A stretch of 64,000 nt of DNA from PSRJ01 sp963825305 (GTDB taxonomy: Bacteria; Acidobacteriota; Terriglobia; Bryobacterales; Bryobacteraceae), in assembly GCA_963825305.1 (NCBI GenBank), contig CAWGTA010000007.1, forward strand, positions 558,001 to 622,000, written 5' to 3'. The notes beneath the pieces were generated by a model that worked only from the letters and a program-made list of their open reading frames with translations, had not been told where the DNA came from and did not search any database. Made by a program: the position numbers and the translations under genes. Shown here piece by piece: positions 9,083 to 18,587 of the stretch. Every line of letters starts with the position of its first letter. Position 1 is the stretch's first letter.

Positions 9083-10171
9083 TTAGAATAACGGGCGGAA
9101 CAGTTCGTGCACGACCAGCCCCGGCCGTCCGCTTGCACCCGAGTAGATATTGCCTTTGAGGTCGACACCCAGGAACTCCGTTCCGGCGCCCCTGGTCACC
9201 TCCTCGTCGGGAATGAAAGCCTTGACCCATCCGGTTTTAAGGTCGGCTACGCGAATGCCCCTCTCCCAACCCGGGTTCCAATGGGCGTCTGACATGCCGT
9301 CCGCAACATAAATGTCGCCGTGACTGTCGATGGCGATGGCGCTGGGCTTGCCGAACTGCGTCCACTGGGTGATGAAGTTTCCTTCCTTGTCCAGGACCTG
9401 GACGCGATTGTTGCCCCGGTCTGCGATATAGAGTCGCCCGTCGGAATCGATGTCGATGCCATGGGGATCGTTGAACTGAAGCGGGCCGTGGCCCTCGGAG
9501 CCGATGCCGCCTCCCCAAGCCTTGATGTATTTCCCGTCCTTGCTAAACCTGACCAGACGATTGTTTCCTCCGCGCGACCCAAACATGTTTTCCTTGTTCG
9601 GCCCCCTCTGCGGACCGCCGTGGCCGTCCGTGATCCAGATGTCGCCATTGTCGGCGACCACGACACCGGTCGGTCCATTGAAGTGCGTCTCGTCGGCGCC
9701 CGAGACCCCGGCTTGGCCCAGAGTCATCAGGATCTTTCCATCCGGACTGAACTTGAAGACCTGATGCCCCATGTGCTTCTTGAAGCCCGCTTCTCCGCGC
9801 GCGTCTCCTGCCGGCGCCCCATCGGTCACCCACACGTTTCCTTCACGGTCGATGAAGAACCCATGCGGGAACGAGATGATACCCTTTGCGAAACTCTTCA
9901 CCAATTTTCCGTCCAGATCGACCTCGATGATCGGATCCAAGTCGGATTCCGCGCATCCGTTCGCACCGCACCGATCGAGGATCCACAGGTGTTTGCCATC
10001 GGGATCCAGTCTGATTCCGCTGGCAACTCCAATTTTTCTGCCTTGGAGTTTGTCCCAGTTGTAGTTCACTTTGTATGGGTTCGTTGATAACTGCGCCTTC
10101 AATGCCGCTCCCGACATCATCGTTAATAGCACCCCGCCAAACATCGTGGCTAGTTGTCTTGAACGGACCAT
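9083..10171 (-). CDS. secreted NHL-repeat protein resembling peptidyl-hydroxyglycine lyase propellers
   Basis: Start placed at 10171 because GGGAGG lies 8 nt upstream and a signal peptide follows (about residues 1-26, ending LKAQ). The 362-residue product has NHL blades with LWILDRCG, HGFFIDREGNVWVTD, TGVVVADNGDIWITD and LYIADRGNNRVQVLD. The DRCG blade with ordered propeller repeats recalls the alpha-amidating lyase type of NHL propeller, an enzyme that splits hydroxylated glycine amides; the function here is unproven. It is divergent from the VOC gene at 10413 and 32 bp upstream of the NHL gene at 9050. Confidence 0.8.
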   Translation of the reverse strand: MVRSRQLATMFGGVLLTMMSGAALKAQLSTNPYKVNYNWDKLQGRKIGVASGIRLDPDGKHLWILDRCGANGCAESDLDPIIEVDLDGKLVKSFAKGIISFPHGFFIDREGNVWVTDGAPAGDARGEAGFKKHMGHQVFKFSPDGKILMTLGQAGVSGADETHFNGPTGVVVADNGDIWITDGHGGPQRGPNKENMFGSRGGNNRLVRFSKDGKYIKAWGGGIGSEGHGPLQFNDPHGIDIDSDGRLYIADRGNNRVQVLDKEGNFITQWTQFGKPSAIAIDSHGDIYVADGMSDAHWNPGWERGIRVADLKTGWVKAFIPDEEVTRGAGTEFLGVDLKGNIYSGASGRPGLVVHELFRPLF

Positions 10172-10412
10172 CGATCCACCTCCCGGAGGCTTTATAACAT
10201 CACATCCAATTTGGAACATCAACGGGTTTCCATTACTGTTCCAGCAAGACAGCGGGCTCCGCGCGAGAATTCGGAGAAGTGCCAGATCGGCGCCGGTTCC
10301 GGCACGCGCCTCCACCTTCCAAGACGAACGGCTGTACTGGTTTTCCGGCCACGCGAGGAGTAAGCTCTTGGAGACCGGGGAGTCCCCGGCTCGTAGCTCA
10401 GAGGAGGATTCG

Positions 10413-10871
10413 ATGGAAAGCACGATTTCGAAACTGTTGACGGCTTACGAAACTGGAAAAATGTCACGGCGCAATTTGGTTCGGGGACTGGCGATGCTGG
10501 CGGCTGGCTCGGCCACCGCTTCGGCTGCGGGATTTCAGGGAAACAGCATCAATCATGTCTCTCTTTTTGTCAGTAACCTGGAGCGATCAACAGATTTCTA
10601 CCAGCGCTCGTTCGGTTGTACCGTAAACAAACGGGACGGAAACAACCAGCTCGTCTTTGGAAAGAATTTCCTGGTTCTGCGGCCCGGCACTCCGCCGGCC
10701 AAAGTCGACCATTTATCGATCGGCGTCGATAAGTTCCAAAAGGATTCGGTGGCCGCCGATCTCAAGGCCCGCGGAGCGACTCCAGTCGATCAGCAAGGAG
10801 GGGACTTCGGTTTCCACGTACTCGATCCGGACGGGTTCCCGGTGCAGATCAGTGCCAACAACCCGGCTTGA
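10413..10871 (+). CDS. exported VOC-superfamily (glyoxalase-like) protein
   Basis: Start placed at 10413, 5 nt after GAGGAGG; the longer open frame upstream overlaps the divergent promoter region. The 152-residue product begins with a twin-arginine-like signal (SRRNLVRGLAML near 18-29, then alanine-rich). Two beta-alpha-beta halves of a VOC domain follow, with NHVSLFVSNLERS and VDHLSIGV. The terminal strand ends PVQIS, so the usual final metal-ligand Glu appears to be Gln. VOC proteins include dioxygenases, glyoxalases and binding proteins; the activity is unknown. It is followed after 39 bp by an NHL gene. Confidence 0.75.
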   Translation: MESTISKLLTAYETGKMSRRNLVRGLAMLAAGSATASAAGFQGNSINHVSLFVSNLERSTDFYQRSFGCTVNKRDGNNQLVFGKNFLVLRPGTPPAKVDHLSIGVDKFQKDSVAADLKARGATPVDQQGGDFGFHVLDPDGFPVQISANNPA

Positions 10872-10910
10872 GCCATGGACACTAGACGCGGTCAGAGAAG
10901 GAGGTAGCTC

Positions 10911-12062
10911 ATGAGAAGCAAGGTATGGACGCCAGCTGTCTTGATTGTGGTGGTGCTCGTAGCGTGGCACGCCGCGGGGCAGGGGAATCGGGCACTGATC
11001 CCAATGTTTGACCCGGATCCGCTGTGGTCGCAAGCGTTGCCTAATAACTGGGTCACCGGTCAAGTGGGAGGGGTCGCTGTCGATTCCCATGACAACCTGT
11101 GGGTCTTTCACCGCCCCGCGACAATCCCTGACGGCGAAAAAGGCGCCTCGCTGAACCCCCCGCAGTCGGAGTGCTGCGTTCCCGCGCCCTCGGTGCTGGA
11201 ATTTGACCCAAACGGAAGGTTTCTCCAAGCGTGGGGCGGTCCGGGGCCGGGATACGAATGGTTTACCTCCGAGCACGCTATCTTCGTCGACTACCAGGAC
11301 AACGTGTGGCTTAGCGGAAGCGCGCAGACGGATAACCAGATCCTCAAGTTTTCAAACAAGGGGAAGTTTCTCATGCAGATCGGGCATGCGGGAAAGAACC
11401 GGGGCAGCAACGACACCGAAAACCTCGGAGGCCCGGCGGGCCTTTTCTTGGTTCGGAAAACCAACGAGCTGTTTGTGGCGGATGGATACTTCAACCACCG
11501 CGTCATCGTGTTTGATGCGGATACCGGCGCGTACAAGCGCCACTGGGGCGCATACGGGAAGCGTCCCGATGACACGCTGAAATTCCCGCCCCGCGCGCAA
11601 CTCGTCCAAGGGCCACCACCGGAAGGTTTCAATAATCCCGTTCACGCAGTACTGGTGACGAACGATGATCTCGTTTATGTCGCCGACCGCTCCAACAACA
11701 GGTTCCAGGTGTTCCGGCCGGACGGAACGTACCTCAAGGAAGTATTCATCTCAAGAAATACGTTGCAGAGCGAAGGCACCGTGCACGCGTTTGCGGTGTC
11801 GCCCGATAAAGAACAGAAATTCCTCTACATCGTGGATGGTTCCAACAAGGCGATTCGCATCCTGAACCGGCAGACATTGGAAATTGTGGGGTCGATTGGC
11901 GGACACGCGGGGCATAATGCGCGGGAGTTCTTCCACATTCACAGCGCCGCCACTGATTCCAAAGGGAACCTGTTTCTCGGCGAAGTCAACAACGGGCAGC
12001 GTTACTACAGGTACGGGTTCAAAGGCATGGGATCCGCCCCGATCGTCACGTCCACGCGATAA
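10911..12062 (+). CDS. secreted NHL-repeat beta-propeller protein
   Basis: A 383-residue protein preceded by GGAGG 6 nt from the ATG, with a signal peptide in residues 1-24. Repeats such as GGVAVDSHDNLWVFHRP, HAIFVDYQDNVWLSG, LVYVADRSNNRFQVF and FLYIVDGSNKAIRIL indicate a six-bladed NHL propeller. It is a paralogue of the protein at 7560-9050: both have a CCxPAPSVLEFD motif, a WGGPxxPG segment and a closing YRYG/LRYG segment, but this one lacks an insertion of roughly 90 residues. It is co-oriented with the VOC gene and the MBL-fold gene that follows. Substrate unknown. Confidence 0.8.
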   Translation: MRSKVWTPAVLIVVVLVAWHAAGQGNRALIPMFDPDPLWSQALPNNWVTGQVGGVAVDSHDNLWVFHRPATIPDGEKGASLNPPQSECCVPAPSVLEFDPNGRFLQAWGGPGPGYEWFTSEHAIFVDYQDNVWLSGSAQTDNQILKFSNKGKFLMQIGHAGKNRGSNDTENLGGPAGLFLVRKTNELFVADGYFNHRVIVFDADTGAYKRHWGAYGKRPDDTLKFPPRAQLVQGPPPEGFNNPVHAVLVTNDDLVYVADRSNNRFQVFRPDGTYLKEVFISRNTLQSEGTVHAFAVSPDKEQKFLYIVDGSNKAIRILNRQTLEIVGSIGGHAGHNAREFFHIHSAATDSKGNLFLGEVNNGQRYYRYGFKGMGSAPIVTSTR

Positions 12063-12116
12063 GCGCGTACATTCAAATTGATGCTTAGCTTAAAATTCCA
12101 CCGGAGGTTATGCCCG

Positions 12117-12902
12117 ATGCGGCTCGGCATCACGCGGCAAAGAGGTGCAAGCACGGCACTCGTGCTCTGCGGTCTGTTCTTGATCCACCAGGACGCGACG
12201 TTTGCGGCAACTGCTCCCAATCGCCAGACCGATTTAGTCGAAACCTCGCAGGGCGCGCTGAAAATCACCCCGCTGTTCCACGGCAGCGTCATGCTGGATT
12301 TCGGCGGCAAGATCATTCATATCGATCCCTGGAGCCAGGCCGACTATGCTGGCGTCCCACAGGCGGATTTGATTCTGATCACGCACACGCATGCCGATCA
12401 TATGGATCCGGCGATGATCAAGATGCTTAAGAAGGAATCGACCGTCATCGTGGCGCCTCCTGCGGTCGCCGACACGCTCAACGGCGCGGCCGGGGTCATC
12501 GAAACCATCAGCAATGGCGAGAAGCAGACGTACCTGGGGATTGAAATAGAGGCCGTCCCGATGTACAACCTGAAATTCGGTCCGGTGCCGGGAGAGCCGT
12601 TTCATCATAAGGGCATTGGCAACGGTTACGTACTGCGTTTTGGTGAAACGCGAGTCTATTTCTCGGGCGACACTGAGTGCGTCCCCGAGATGAAGGCGCT
12701 GCGCAACATCTCGGTGGCTTTTCTGGCCATGAACCCGCCCAGAACTATGCCGCTGGCGGAGGCCGCCGCCTGCGCGAAAGAGTTCCTTCCAAAGATTGTC
12801 TACCCGTATCATTACCGCGGCCAGAACACGCAGGAGTTCGCCGACGCTCTGAAGAATACCGGCATTGAGGTGCGCCTGCGGAAGCTCGAGGGTGAGCCGT
12901 AA
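12117..12902 (+). CDS. exported metallo-beta-lactamase-fold hydrolase
   Basis: Start placed at 12117, 9 nt after CGGAGG; an in-frame ATG at 12078 lacks a ribosome site. The 261-residue product has a signal peptide (to about residue 31). The metal site is intact: THTHADHMD supplies HxHxDH, SGDTE supplies a bridging Asp, and YPYHY a late His. This arrangement fits the UlaG/UPF0173-like branch of the MBL fold, which hydrolyses lactone or phosphoester bonds. Export of such an enzyme is notable. It lies 54 bp after the NHL gene and 47 bp before the aldolase-like gene. Confidence 0.82.
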   Translation: MRLGITRQRGASTALVLCGLFLIHQDATFAATAPNRQTDLVETSQGALKITPLFHGSVMLDFGGKIIHIDPWSQADYAGVPQADLILITHTHADHMDPAMIKMLKKESTVIVAPPAVADTLNGAAGVIETISNGEKQTYLGIEIEAVPMYNLKFGPVPGEPFHHKGIGNGYVLRFGETRVYFSGDTECVPEMKALRNISVAFLAMNPPRTMPLAEAAACAKEFLPKIVYPYHYRGQNTQEFADALKNTGIEVRLRKLEGEP

Positions 12903-12949
12903 GCGCTGATAGCGGGTCGCTCTACATTCCAGTGCGTTAGGAGAAAGAC

Positions 12950-13882
12950 ATGGCCGAAGTCAATCGCAACAAGTACCTGAGCATAGCGTTGCTGGTTTTC
13001 GGCATCTTGACGCTAACCCACAGCCTGTCCGCTCAGCAGGCGGTGAAGCATCTCAACCCGGTTATCGAAAAGCTTGCTGCCGGTAAGCCGTTCATCGGCT
13101 TCCAGACCGGCGATTTATCCCTTGAGAATGCTCGCACTCTGGCCCGCGCCGATATCGACTATGTGTACCTGGAGATGGAGCACGGGCCGATGGATTTTGA
13201 GGGGTTGCACCGGTTCACGGTTGGGATGATCGACAAAGCCGCCATTATCAAGAAGGGTAACGTCCAGCCGAACGTGGCGATATTCGCACGCTTTGCTCCC
13301 TACGGCCGAGAGCAAGCGCAGTGGTTCGTGAAGCAAGCGCTGGACATCGGCTTGATGGGTGTAATTTTCAATGGAATCGACAACCCCGAGCAGGCGTTAC
13401 TGGGCGTAAGGAATATGCGCTATCCGCAAAGGAAAACTTCCAAGTACCCCGAGCCGCCCGGGCTGCGCGGCTACGCGCCAGGAACTGCTCTCTGGTGGTG
13501 GGGGATTTCCGATGCGGAGTACGAACGGCGGGCGGACTTGTGGCCGTTGAATCCCGATGGTGACCTGCTGGCCATCATGATGATCGAAACAGCGGAGGGT
13601 TTGAGAAACGCCGATGCCATCGCGGCAGTGCCCGGAGTGGGAGCCATCTTCGTGGGTGCGGGCGGAGATCTGCATCAGTATCTCGGAGTTGATAGCAACG
13701 CGCCGGAGGTGGAGCAAGCCTTCCAGGCTATCCTAAGAGCTTGCGTAGCCCACAATGTGGCCTGCGGAATCACTGCCCTAAGCGGGCGCGATATTACGAA
13801 GCGGCTCGGCGAAGGGTGGAAAATGATTCGCACGAACGAAGCGGCGTTAGTCCAATATCGTGCCTCGCGCCCTGCGCAATAG
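12950..13882 (+). CDS. exported HpcH/HpaI-type aldolase-fold protein
   Basis: A 310-residue protein preceded by GGAGAAAGAC directly before the ATG. Residues 1-28 form a signal peptide ending LSAQ. The rest follows the HpcH/HpaI class II aldolase fold: YLEMEHGP, then MGVIFNGIDNPEQA, then the metal-binding MMIETAEGL and IFVGAGGDLHQYLG. Family members cleave 2-keto-3-deoxy acids or hydroxy-heptenedioate in the cytoplasm, so a signal peptide is unusual. There is a WWWG insertion after an APGTALW segment. It ends the run of exported proteins begun at 10413. Confidence 0.82.
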   Translation: MAEVNRNKYLSIALLVFGILTLTHSLSAQQAVKHLNPVIEKLAAGKPFIGFQTGDLSLENARTLARADIDYVYLEMEHGPMDFEGLHRFTVGMIDKAAIIKKGNVQPNVAIFARFAPYGREQAQWFVKQALDIGLMGVIFNGIDNPEQALLGVRNMRYPQRKTSKYPEPPGLRGYAPGTALWWWGISDAEYERRADLWPLNPDGDLLAIMMIETAEGLRNADAIAAVPGVGAIFVGAGGDLHQYLGVDSNAPEVEQAFQAILRACVAHNVACGITALSGRDITKRLGEGWKMIRTNEAALVQYRASRPAQ

Positions 13883-13902
13883 CCCTACTCGATCGGTTCG
13901 AC

Positions 13903-14160
13903 ATGCGGAAACACGAAGGTTCGATTTACAAGATGGGCGACGGCCGCCACTCGTCACGAGGTCGCGGAGCAACTGACCGAAAACCTTCGCGCTCGTAGCC
14001 GCGGGATCAATATCAAGCCGGCGAAACAGACCGTTGCCTAATTCCTCAACGACTGGTTGAAATCCGTGAAGCCCGATGTGGCGCCATCGACCTTCATCAG
14101 CGACCGTGAAGTACTGCCTTGTCGTACTCCGGCGCGCTCTGGAGAGGTGCGTAAACTTGG
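13903..14160 (+). pseudogene. tyrosine recombinase (integrase) N-terminal remnant
   Basis: The reading begins MRKHEGSIYK, a typical start of phage-type integrases. It shifts frame near 13936 to a stretch reading TRHEVAEQLTENLRARSRG, then TVA, a TAA stop, FLNDWLKSVKPDVAPSTFIS. The last part matches the core-binding SAM-like domain of tyrosine recombinases. A further frame near 14115-14160 reads VVLRRALERCVNLAAST, which resembles the following helix. With one frameshift and one nonsense codon it cannot be functional. No catalytic domain is present here; a C-terminal integrase fragment in the same orientation lies at 22230-22427. Confidence 0.65.
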
Positions 14161-14328
14161 CGGCATCGACCAAAATTGACAATGCCTGGCGACGAGTTTA
14201 CTCTAGTGATGGTTCTGCGCTTGTCACTCGTTTGACGAAGCGGAACCATCTGGTTTGCTCGGGCCGTCGCATGGTTCTTCCGGTCGGTGGCCTGCCTGGT
14301 TTCAATCACCACAGCGGGAGGAATAACG

Positions 14329-15796
14329 ATGGTTACATTTCCGAATCGAGTCTTGTTCGTCGGTTTTGGAGCGGTGGCGCGTTGCACGCTGCCCATTCTG
14401 ATCAAGCACATCAGCATCGATCCCAAGCGCATCACCATCATGGACTTCGAGCCGAACGACGCCGCTCTGAAGCCCTGGATCGAGCAGGGCGTGACTTTCG
14501 TCAAGGATCGCGTGACGCCGGAGAACCTGGGGAGCCTGCTGGGACAGCACCTCTCGGCCGGCGACCTCCTCATCGACCTGGCGTGGAACATCGATTGTTG
14601 CGAAATCGTGCAGTGGTGCCACGACCGGGGCGTCCTCTACGTCAACACGTCGGTGGAGCTCTGGGATCCCTACGCCGGAGCCGACAACAAGCACCCTACC
14701 GAGCGAACCCTCTACTGGCGCCACATGAATCTGCGGCGGATGATCTCCAAGTGGAGCGAGCCCGGGCCGACGGCGGTGATCGAACACGGAGCGAACCCCG
14801 GCCTGATCAGCCATTTCACCAAGCACGCGCTCCTGGACATCGCGCAGCGCGCGCTCGCGGACAAGAAATTCAGCGGGGCGCAGGCGGAGAAGATCGCTCA
14901 CCACGCCAAGGCGCAGAACTTCAACCACCTGGCCCACCAACTCGGCGTCAAGGTCATTCATTGCAGCGAGCGCGACACGCAGATCACCGATCAGCCCAAA
15001 CAGGTGAACGAGTTCGTCAATACCTGGAGCGTCGAGGGCTTCCGCGAAGAGGGGACGACCACCGCCGAGATGGGCTGGGGCACCCATGAAAAAGAGCTGC
15101 CCGCCCTCGCCTTCGAGCATCCGGACGGCCCCAAGAGCCAGATCTGCCTGGCGCGGATGGGCATCAACACACTACGTAGCGACCTGGGTGCCACCGAATC
15201 ACGACATCGTCGGCATGATCGTGCGCCACGGCGAGGCGTTCACCATCACCGAGAAGCTCACCGTTTGGGAAGACGGCAAGGCGATCTACCGCCCCACGGT
15301 CCACTACGCTTATTGTCCGTGCGACTCCGCCATCGCCTCGCTCCACGAGCTGCGCGGCTACGACTACCGGCTGCAACCGCGCATCCGCATCATGACCGAC
15401 GAAATCACCAGCGGAGCCGATATTCTGGGCGCGCTGGTGATGGGGCACCCTTACCAATCGTGGTGGTGCGGCACCGATCTCGACATCGAGGAGTCGCGCC
15501 GCCTGGTGCCGCACCAGAACGCCACCACCATGCAGGTGGCCATCTCGGTTGTCGCCGCCTGCATGTGGATGATCGAGAACCCGCGCCGGGGGCTGTGCGT
15601 GCCCGACGACTTGCCCCACGAATATGTGCTGGACGTCAGCAAGCCCTACCTGGGCAAGTTCGTCTCCGTGGCCTCGGATTGGACCCCGCTGAAGCACTAC
15701 TCCAACGCCTTCAGCGGATATAACAAGCCGCAGCTCGACACGTCCGACCCGTGGCAGTTCAAGAATTTTCTGATCACGGAAGGCGACGGCATTTGA
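14329..15796 (+). pseudogene. hss: homospermidine synthase, single frameshift
   Basis: Start at 14329, 6 nt after GGGAGGAA. The first frame reads a Rossmann-type NAD-binding start (VLFVGFGAVARCTLP) and runs to about 15170; the following frame continues with TWVPPNHDIVGMIVRHGEAF and YRPTVHYAYCPCDSAIASLHEL to the stop at 15794. Together they give about 488 residues, full length for homospermidine synthase, which makes homospermidine from putrescine using NAD. One extra base in CAACACACTACG near 15168-15172 separates the frames. Sequence on both sides is well conserved, so sequencing error or very recent inactivation are both possible. A decarboxylase gene follows with a TTGA overlap. Confidence 0.85.
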
Positions 15797-16960
15797 ACTC
15801 GAAGCGCGGCGACGATAAGCCATGGACCACAAAGACACTGCTTCAACTGGCCAAGAAGCACGGCACGCCGCTGGTCGTCGTGGACCACAAGGTGCTGCGG
15901 GAGAACTACGCGCAATTCCGAAAGTACCTGCCGCGCGTGCAGGTCTACTATGCGGTCAAGGCCAACAGCGACCCGGCGATCGTGCAGACGTTCTACGATG
16001 CCGGAGCCAGTTTCGACGTCGCCAGCATGGCCGAGTTCCTGAACGTCCACGAGAAGATCAAGCATCTTCCGGCGAAACAGCGGCAGGATTTCATCTGGGA
16101 TCGCATCATTTACGCGAACCCGATCAAGGCGATCGAAACGCTCGAGCAGTTGGATCCATACAAGCCGCTGGTCACCTACGACAACCACGAAGAGGTGATC
16201 AAGATCGCCCGCCACGCGCCGCACTCGGGCCTGGTGCTGCGGTTGCGCGTCCCCAACACCGGATCGATGGTGGAGCTGTCAAGCAAGTTCGGCGCGCTTG
16301 CCCGGCGAGGCCGTGGACCTGATCGCCTTCGCTCACAATAACAAGCTCGAGGTCGAGGGGCTGAGCTTCCACGTCGGCAGCCAGTGCACGAACCCGCAAG
16401 AACTACAGCCAGGCGCTGCACCTGGCCGCGGGCATCTTCGCAGAGGCCAAGATCGCGCGGCTTCGATCTCAAGCTCCTCGACATCGGCGGTGGTTTTCCC
16501 GCCCACTACGACGACACGGTCCCTCCCTTCAGGAGACTCGCCAAAATGATCAACGCCGAGTTGGACCGGCTTTTCCCCGAACCGATCGAGATCCTGGCCG
16601 AGCCGGGGCGTTTCCTGGTCGCCTCCGCCGCCACCGCCGTCTCCCAGATCATCGGCAAGGCCGTCCGCGGCGGCAAGCTTTGCTACTACATCAATGACGG
16701 CGTCTATCACACCTATAGCGGCGTGATCTTCGACCACTGCCCAATACCCCCTGAAAAGTTTCAAGAAAGGTCCCACTCAGATCTGCTCCGTCTTCGGCCC
16801 CACCTGCGACGCCCTCGATACCATCAGCCTGACCGAGCAGCTCCCGGACCTGGAGATGGGCGAACTGGTCTACTCCGAAAACATCGGCGCCTATTCCGCC
16901 GCCAGCAGCACGTCCTTCAACGGCTTCCCGCCGGCCAAGGTCGTGCATGTGAACCAGTGA
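15793..16960 (+). pseudogene. type III PLP decarboxylase (ornithine/lysine type), four frameshifts
   Basis: The likely start is TTG at 15793, overlapping the previous stop (TTGA). Five frames read in order give an alanine-racemase-fold PLP decarboxylase: YYAVKANSDP with the PLP lysine, FDVASMAEF, then VEGLSFHVGSQC, LLDIGGGFPAHY, AEPGRFLV, and finally GPTCDALD with the active-site Cys. Extra bases occur near 16298, 16398, 16461 and 16742, all shifting by +1. Next to homospermidine synthase, the natural role would be making putrescine from ornithine; substrate choice within this family cannot be read with certainty. The domains are otherwise complete, so either assembly error or a recent loss of function fits. 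Confidence 0.8.
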
Positions 16961-16982
16961 TGCAGACGACCGTATACGCCAG

Positions 16983-18279
16983 TTAGGGCGCTACCGAAAC
17001 CTTCAGCTTCTTCACCAGAACTTTCGAGTTCCGTCCGCTTTGGTCGTATTTCTCGCGGCGGGCCGGCGGAAGGTCGTCGGGTGTGCCTTCGGCAAAACCG
17101 CCCTTCGACTGGAAGTAAGTAAACGTCTGCGTCGATAGCGCGATCAATTCAGTCAGGCCCATTTCGCGAGCTTTATTTTCGACGAATTGAATCAGCTTTC
17201 GGCCGATGCCCTGGTTTTCGTGCGACGGATCGACAAAAAGACTGGCAAGTTCGCCCTGTTGTTGCGCGGGATAAACGTGCAGCGCCACGCACGCGACCGG
17301 GTTCTTGTCGATTTCGAAGATATAGTAATCCGCCAGGTTCTTCTCAATCTCGGCGCGCGTCCGCCGGACCAGCTCTTCGGCTTCCACTGCCTTCTTGGTC
17401 AACAGCTGGATTGCCCGGATATCTTTCTTCTTGGCCGGCCGGATCTGTTCGTATTCGTTGGCGTAAATCAGCGTGCCGATGCCCTCGTTGGAGAACACTT
17501 CAGCCAGCAGCCCTTCGTCCTCGCGGCCGTTGACAATGTGGACGCGCTGCACGCCCGCGGCGCAGGCGGCAGCCGCGTGGCGAGCCTTGGAAACCATTTC
17601 CGGCGCAAATCCGCCGGCCGCGGACTGTACAAGTTTCTGCAAATCCGCCACCAGCATCTGGCGGATGAGTTGATCGTTGTACCGCAACCCATCCTGCGCG
17701 GTAATGAAAATCAGCTTTGTCGCCTTCAAGGCTTCGGCCACCGCGACCGCGATGCTGTCGGAGTTGGCGCGGTACGTCTTACCCTCGCCATCAAAGCCGA
17801 GCGGCGGAACGACCGGAACAATACCCTGGTTCAGCAACGTTTGAAGAAGTTCAATATCGACACGCTCGACCTTCCCGGTAAACAGGTGGTCGACGCCATG
17901 GATGATCCCCAGCGGATGCGCAACGATGGCATTCGTGCAGGCGGCGCGGAGGTCGTTGGCCGAAAGACCTTGCAAGGATCTCGTGCGTGAGACGGTTCGC
18001 GGCTTCTATGGCGAGCTGCAACGTCGCGGCATCGGTCACGCCGGTGCCATCGAGGTTGGACGCCTGGACTCCCTGCTTCTCGGCGAGAGCCTTAATTTGC
18101 TCCGCCGCCCCGTGCACGAGCACCACACGGATGTTCAATGAACGCAGCACTGCCACGTCCAGGAGGATGTTGGCGAAGTTTTCGTCCGTGACGATGCCTC
18201 CGTCCACTGCAAGAATGAAGGTCTTTTCGCGGAATTGCGGGATGTATTGAAGAATCCCGCGCAGGTCGGTTAGCTTCAC
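16983..18279 (-). pseudogene. argA: N-acetylglutamate synthase (amino-acid-kinase fold plus GNAT), one frameshift
   Basis: Reading 18279 downwards gives the amino-acid-kinase-like domain (FILAVDGGIVTDENF, VVLVHGAAEQIKALAEK) to about 17975. After one extra base near the TCCTTGCAAGG sequence, the next frame continues GLSANDLRAACTNAIVAHPLG and on to a GNAT acetyltransferase domain with the acetyl-CoA loop ENQGIGRKLIQFVE, ending at 16983. The total is about 431 residues, as in classical ArgA, which makes N-acetylglutamate for arginine and ornithine synthesis. It is convergent with the decarboxylase (23 bp apart), so the cluster links ornithine supply with polyamine formation. Confidence 0.82.
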
Positions 18280-18587
18280 GTTAGCACCTAGAGTTGGTTG
18301 TGCTGGCCTGCGGCCAGCTTCAAAAGTGGAGACGCTTCCACTTTACACCGAATGCGTCCGACAGAACACGGAGTGATTTCACTCAGCACGTGGCGTTCGC
18401 AGCCTATCTTCTGTGCCGTCCACGCCGCTGCGCCCGTGACTGCGTATCGGCAAATGACATCGCTTCCTAGCAGCGAAACCTCTGATAACACTAATCTTAT
18501 ACACGTGAATGGAACGGGTTCGTCGACAGGTGCATCCCCGATTGGCAACGCGTTGTAACAAGGCTGATCAATTGCAGATTCTAAAGC
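18280..18587. other. divergent intergenic region between argA and pyruvate-kinase-like gene
   Basis: About 308 bp between two divergent genes. It must hold both promoters, but no clear -35/-10 pair, operator palindrome or small gene was identified. Confidence 0.5.

Noticed and set aside
14076..15089. Long plus-strand open frame overlapping homospermidine synthase
   Set aside because: Arg/His-rich composition and no domain; it is an off-frame reading of hss. Only its first 30 codons coincide with the integrase remnant.
14329..16960. Programmed frameshifting in hss or the decarboxylase
   Set aside because: No shared slippery heptamer or downstream structure, and five shifts in two genes are implausible as regulation.
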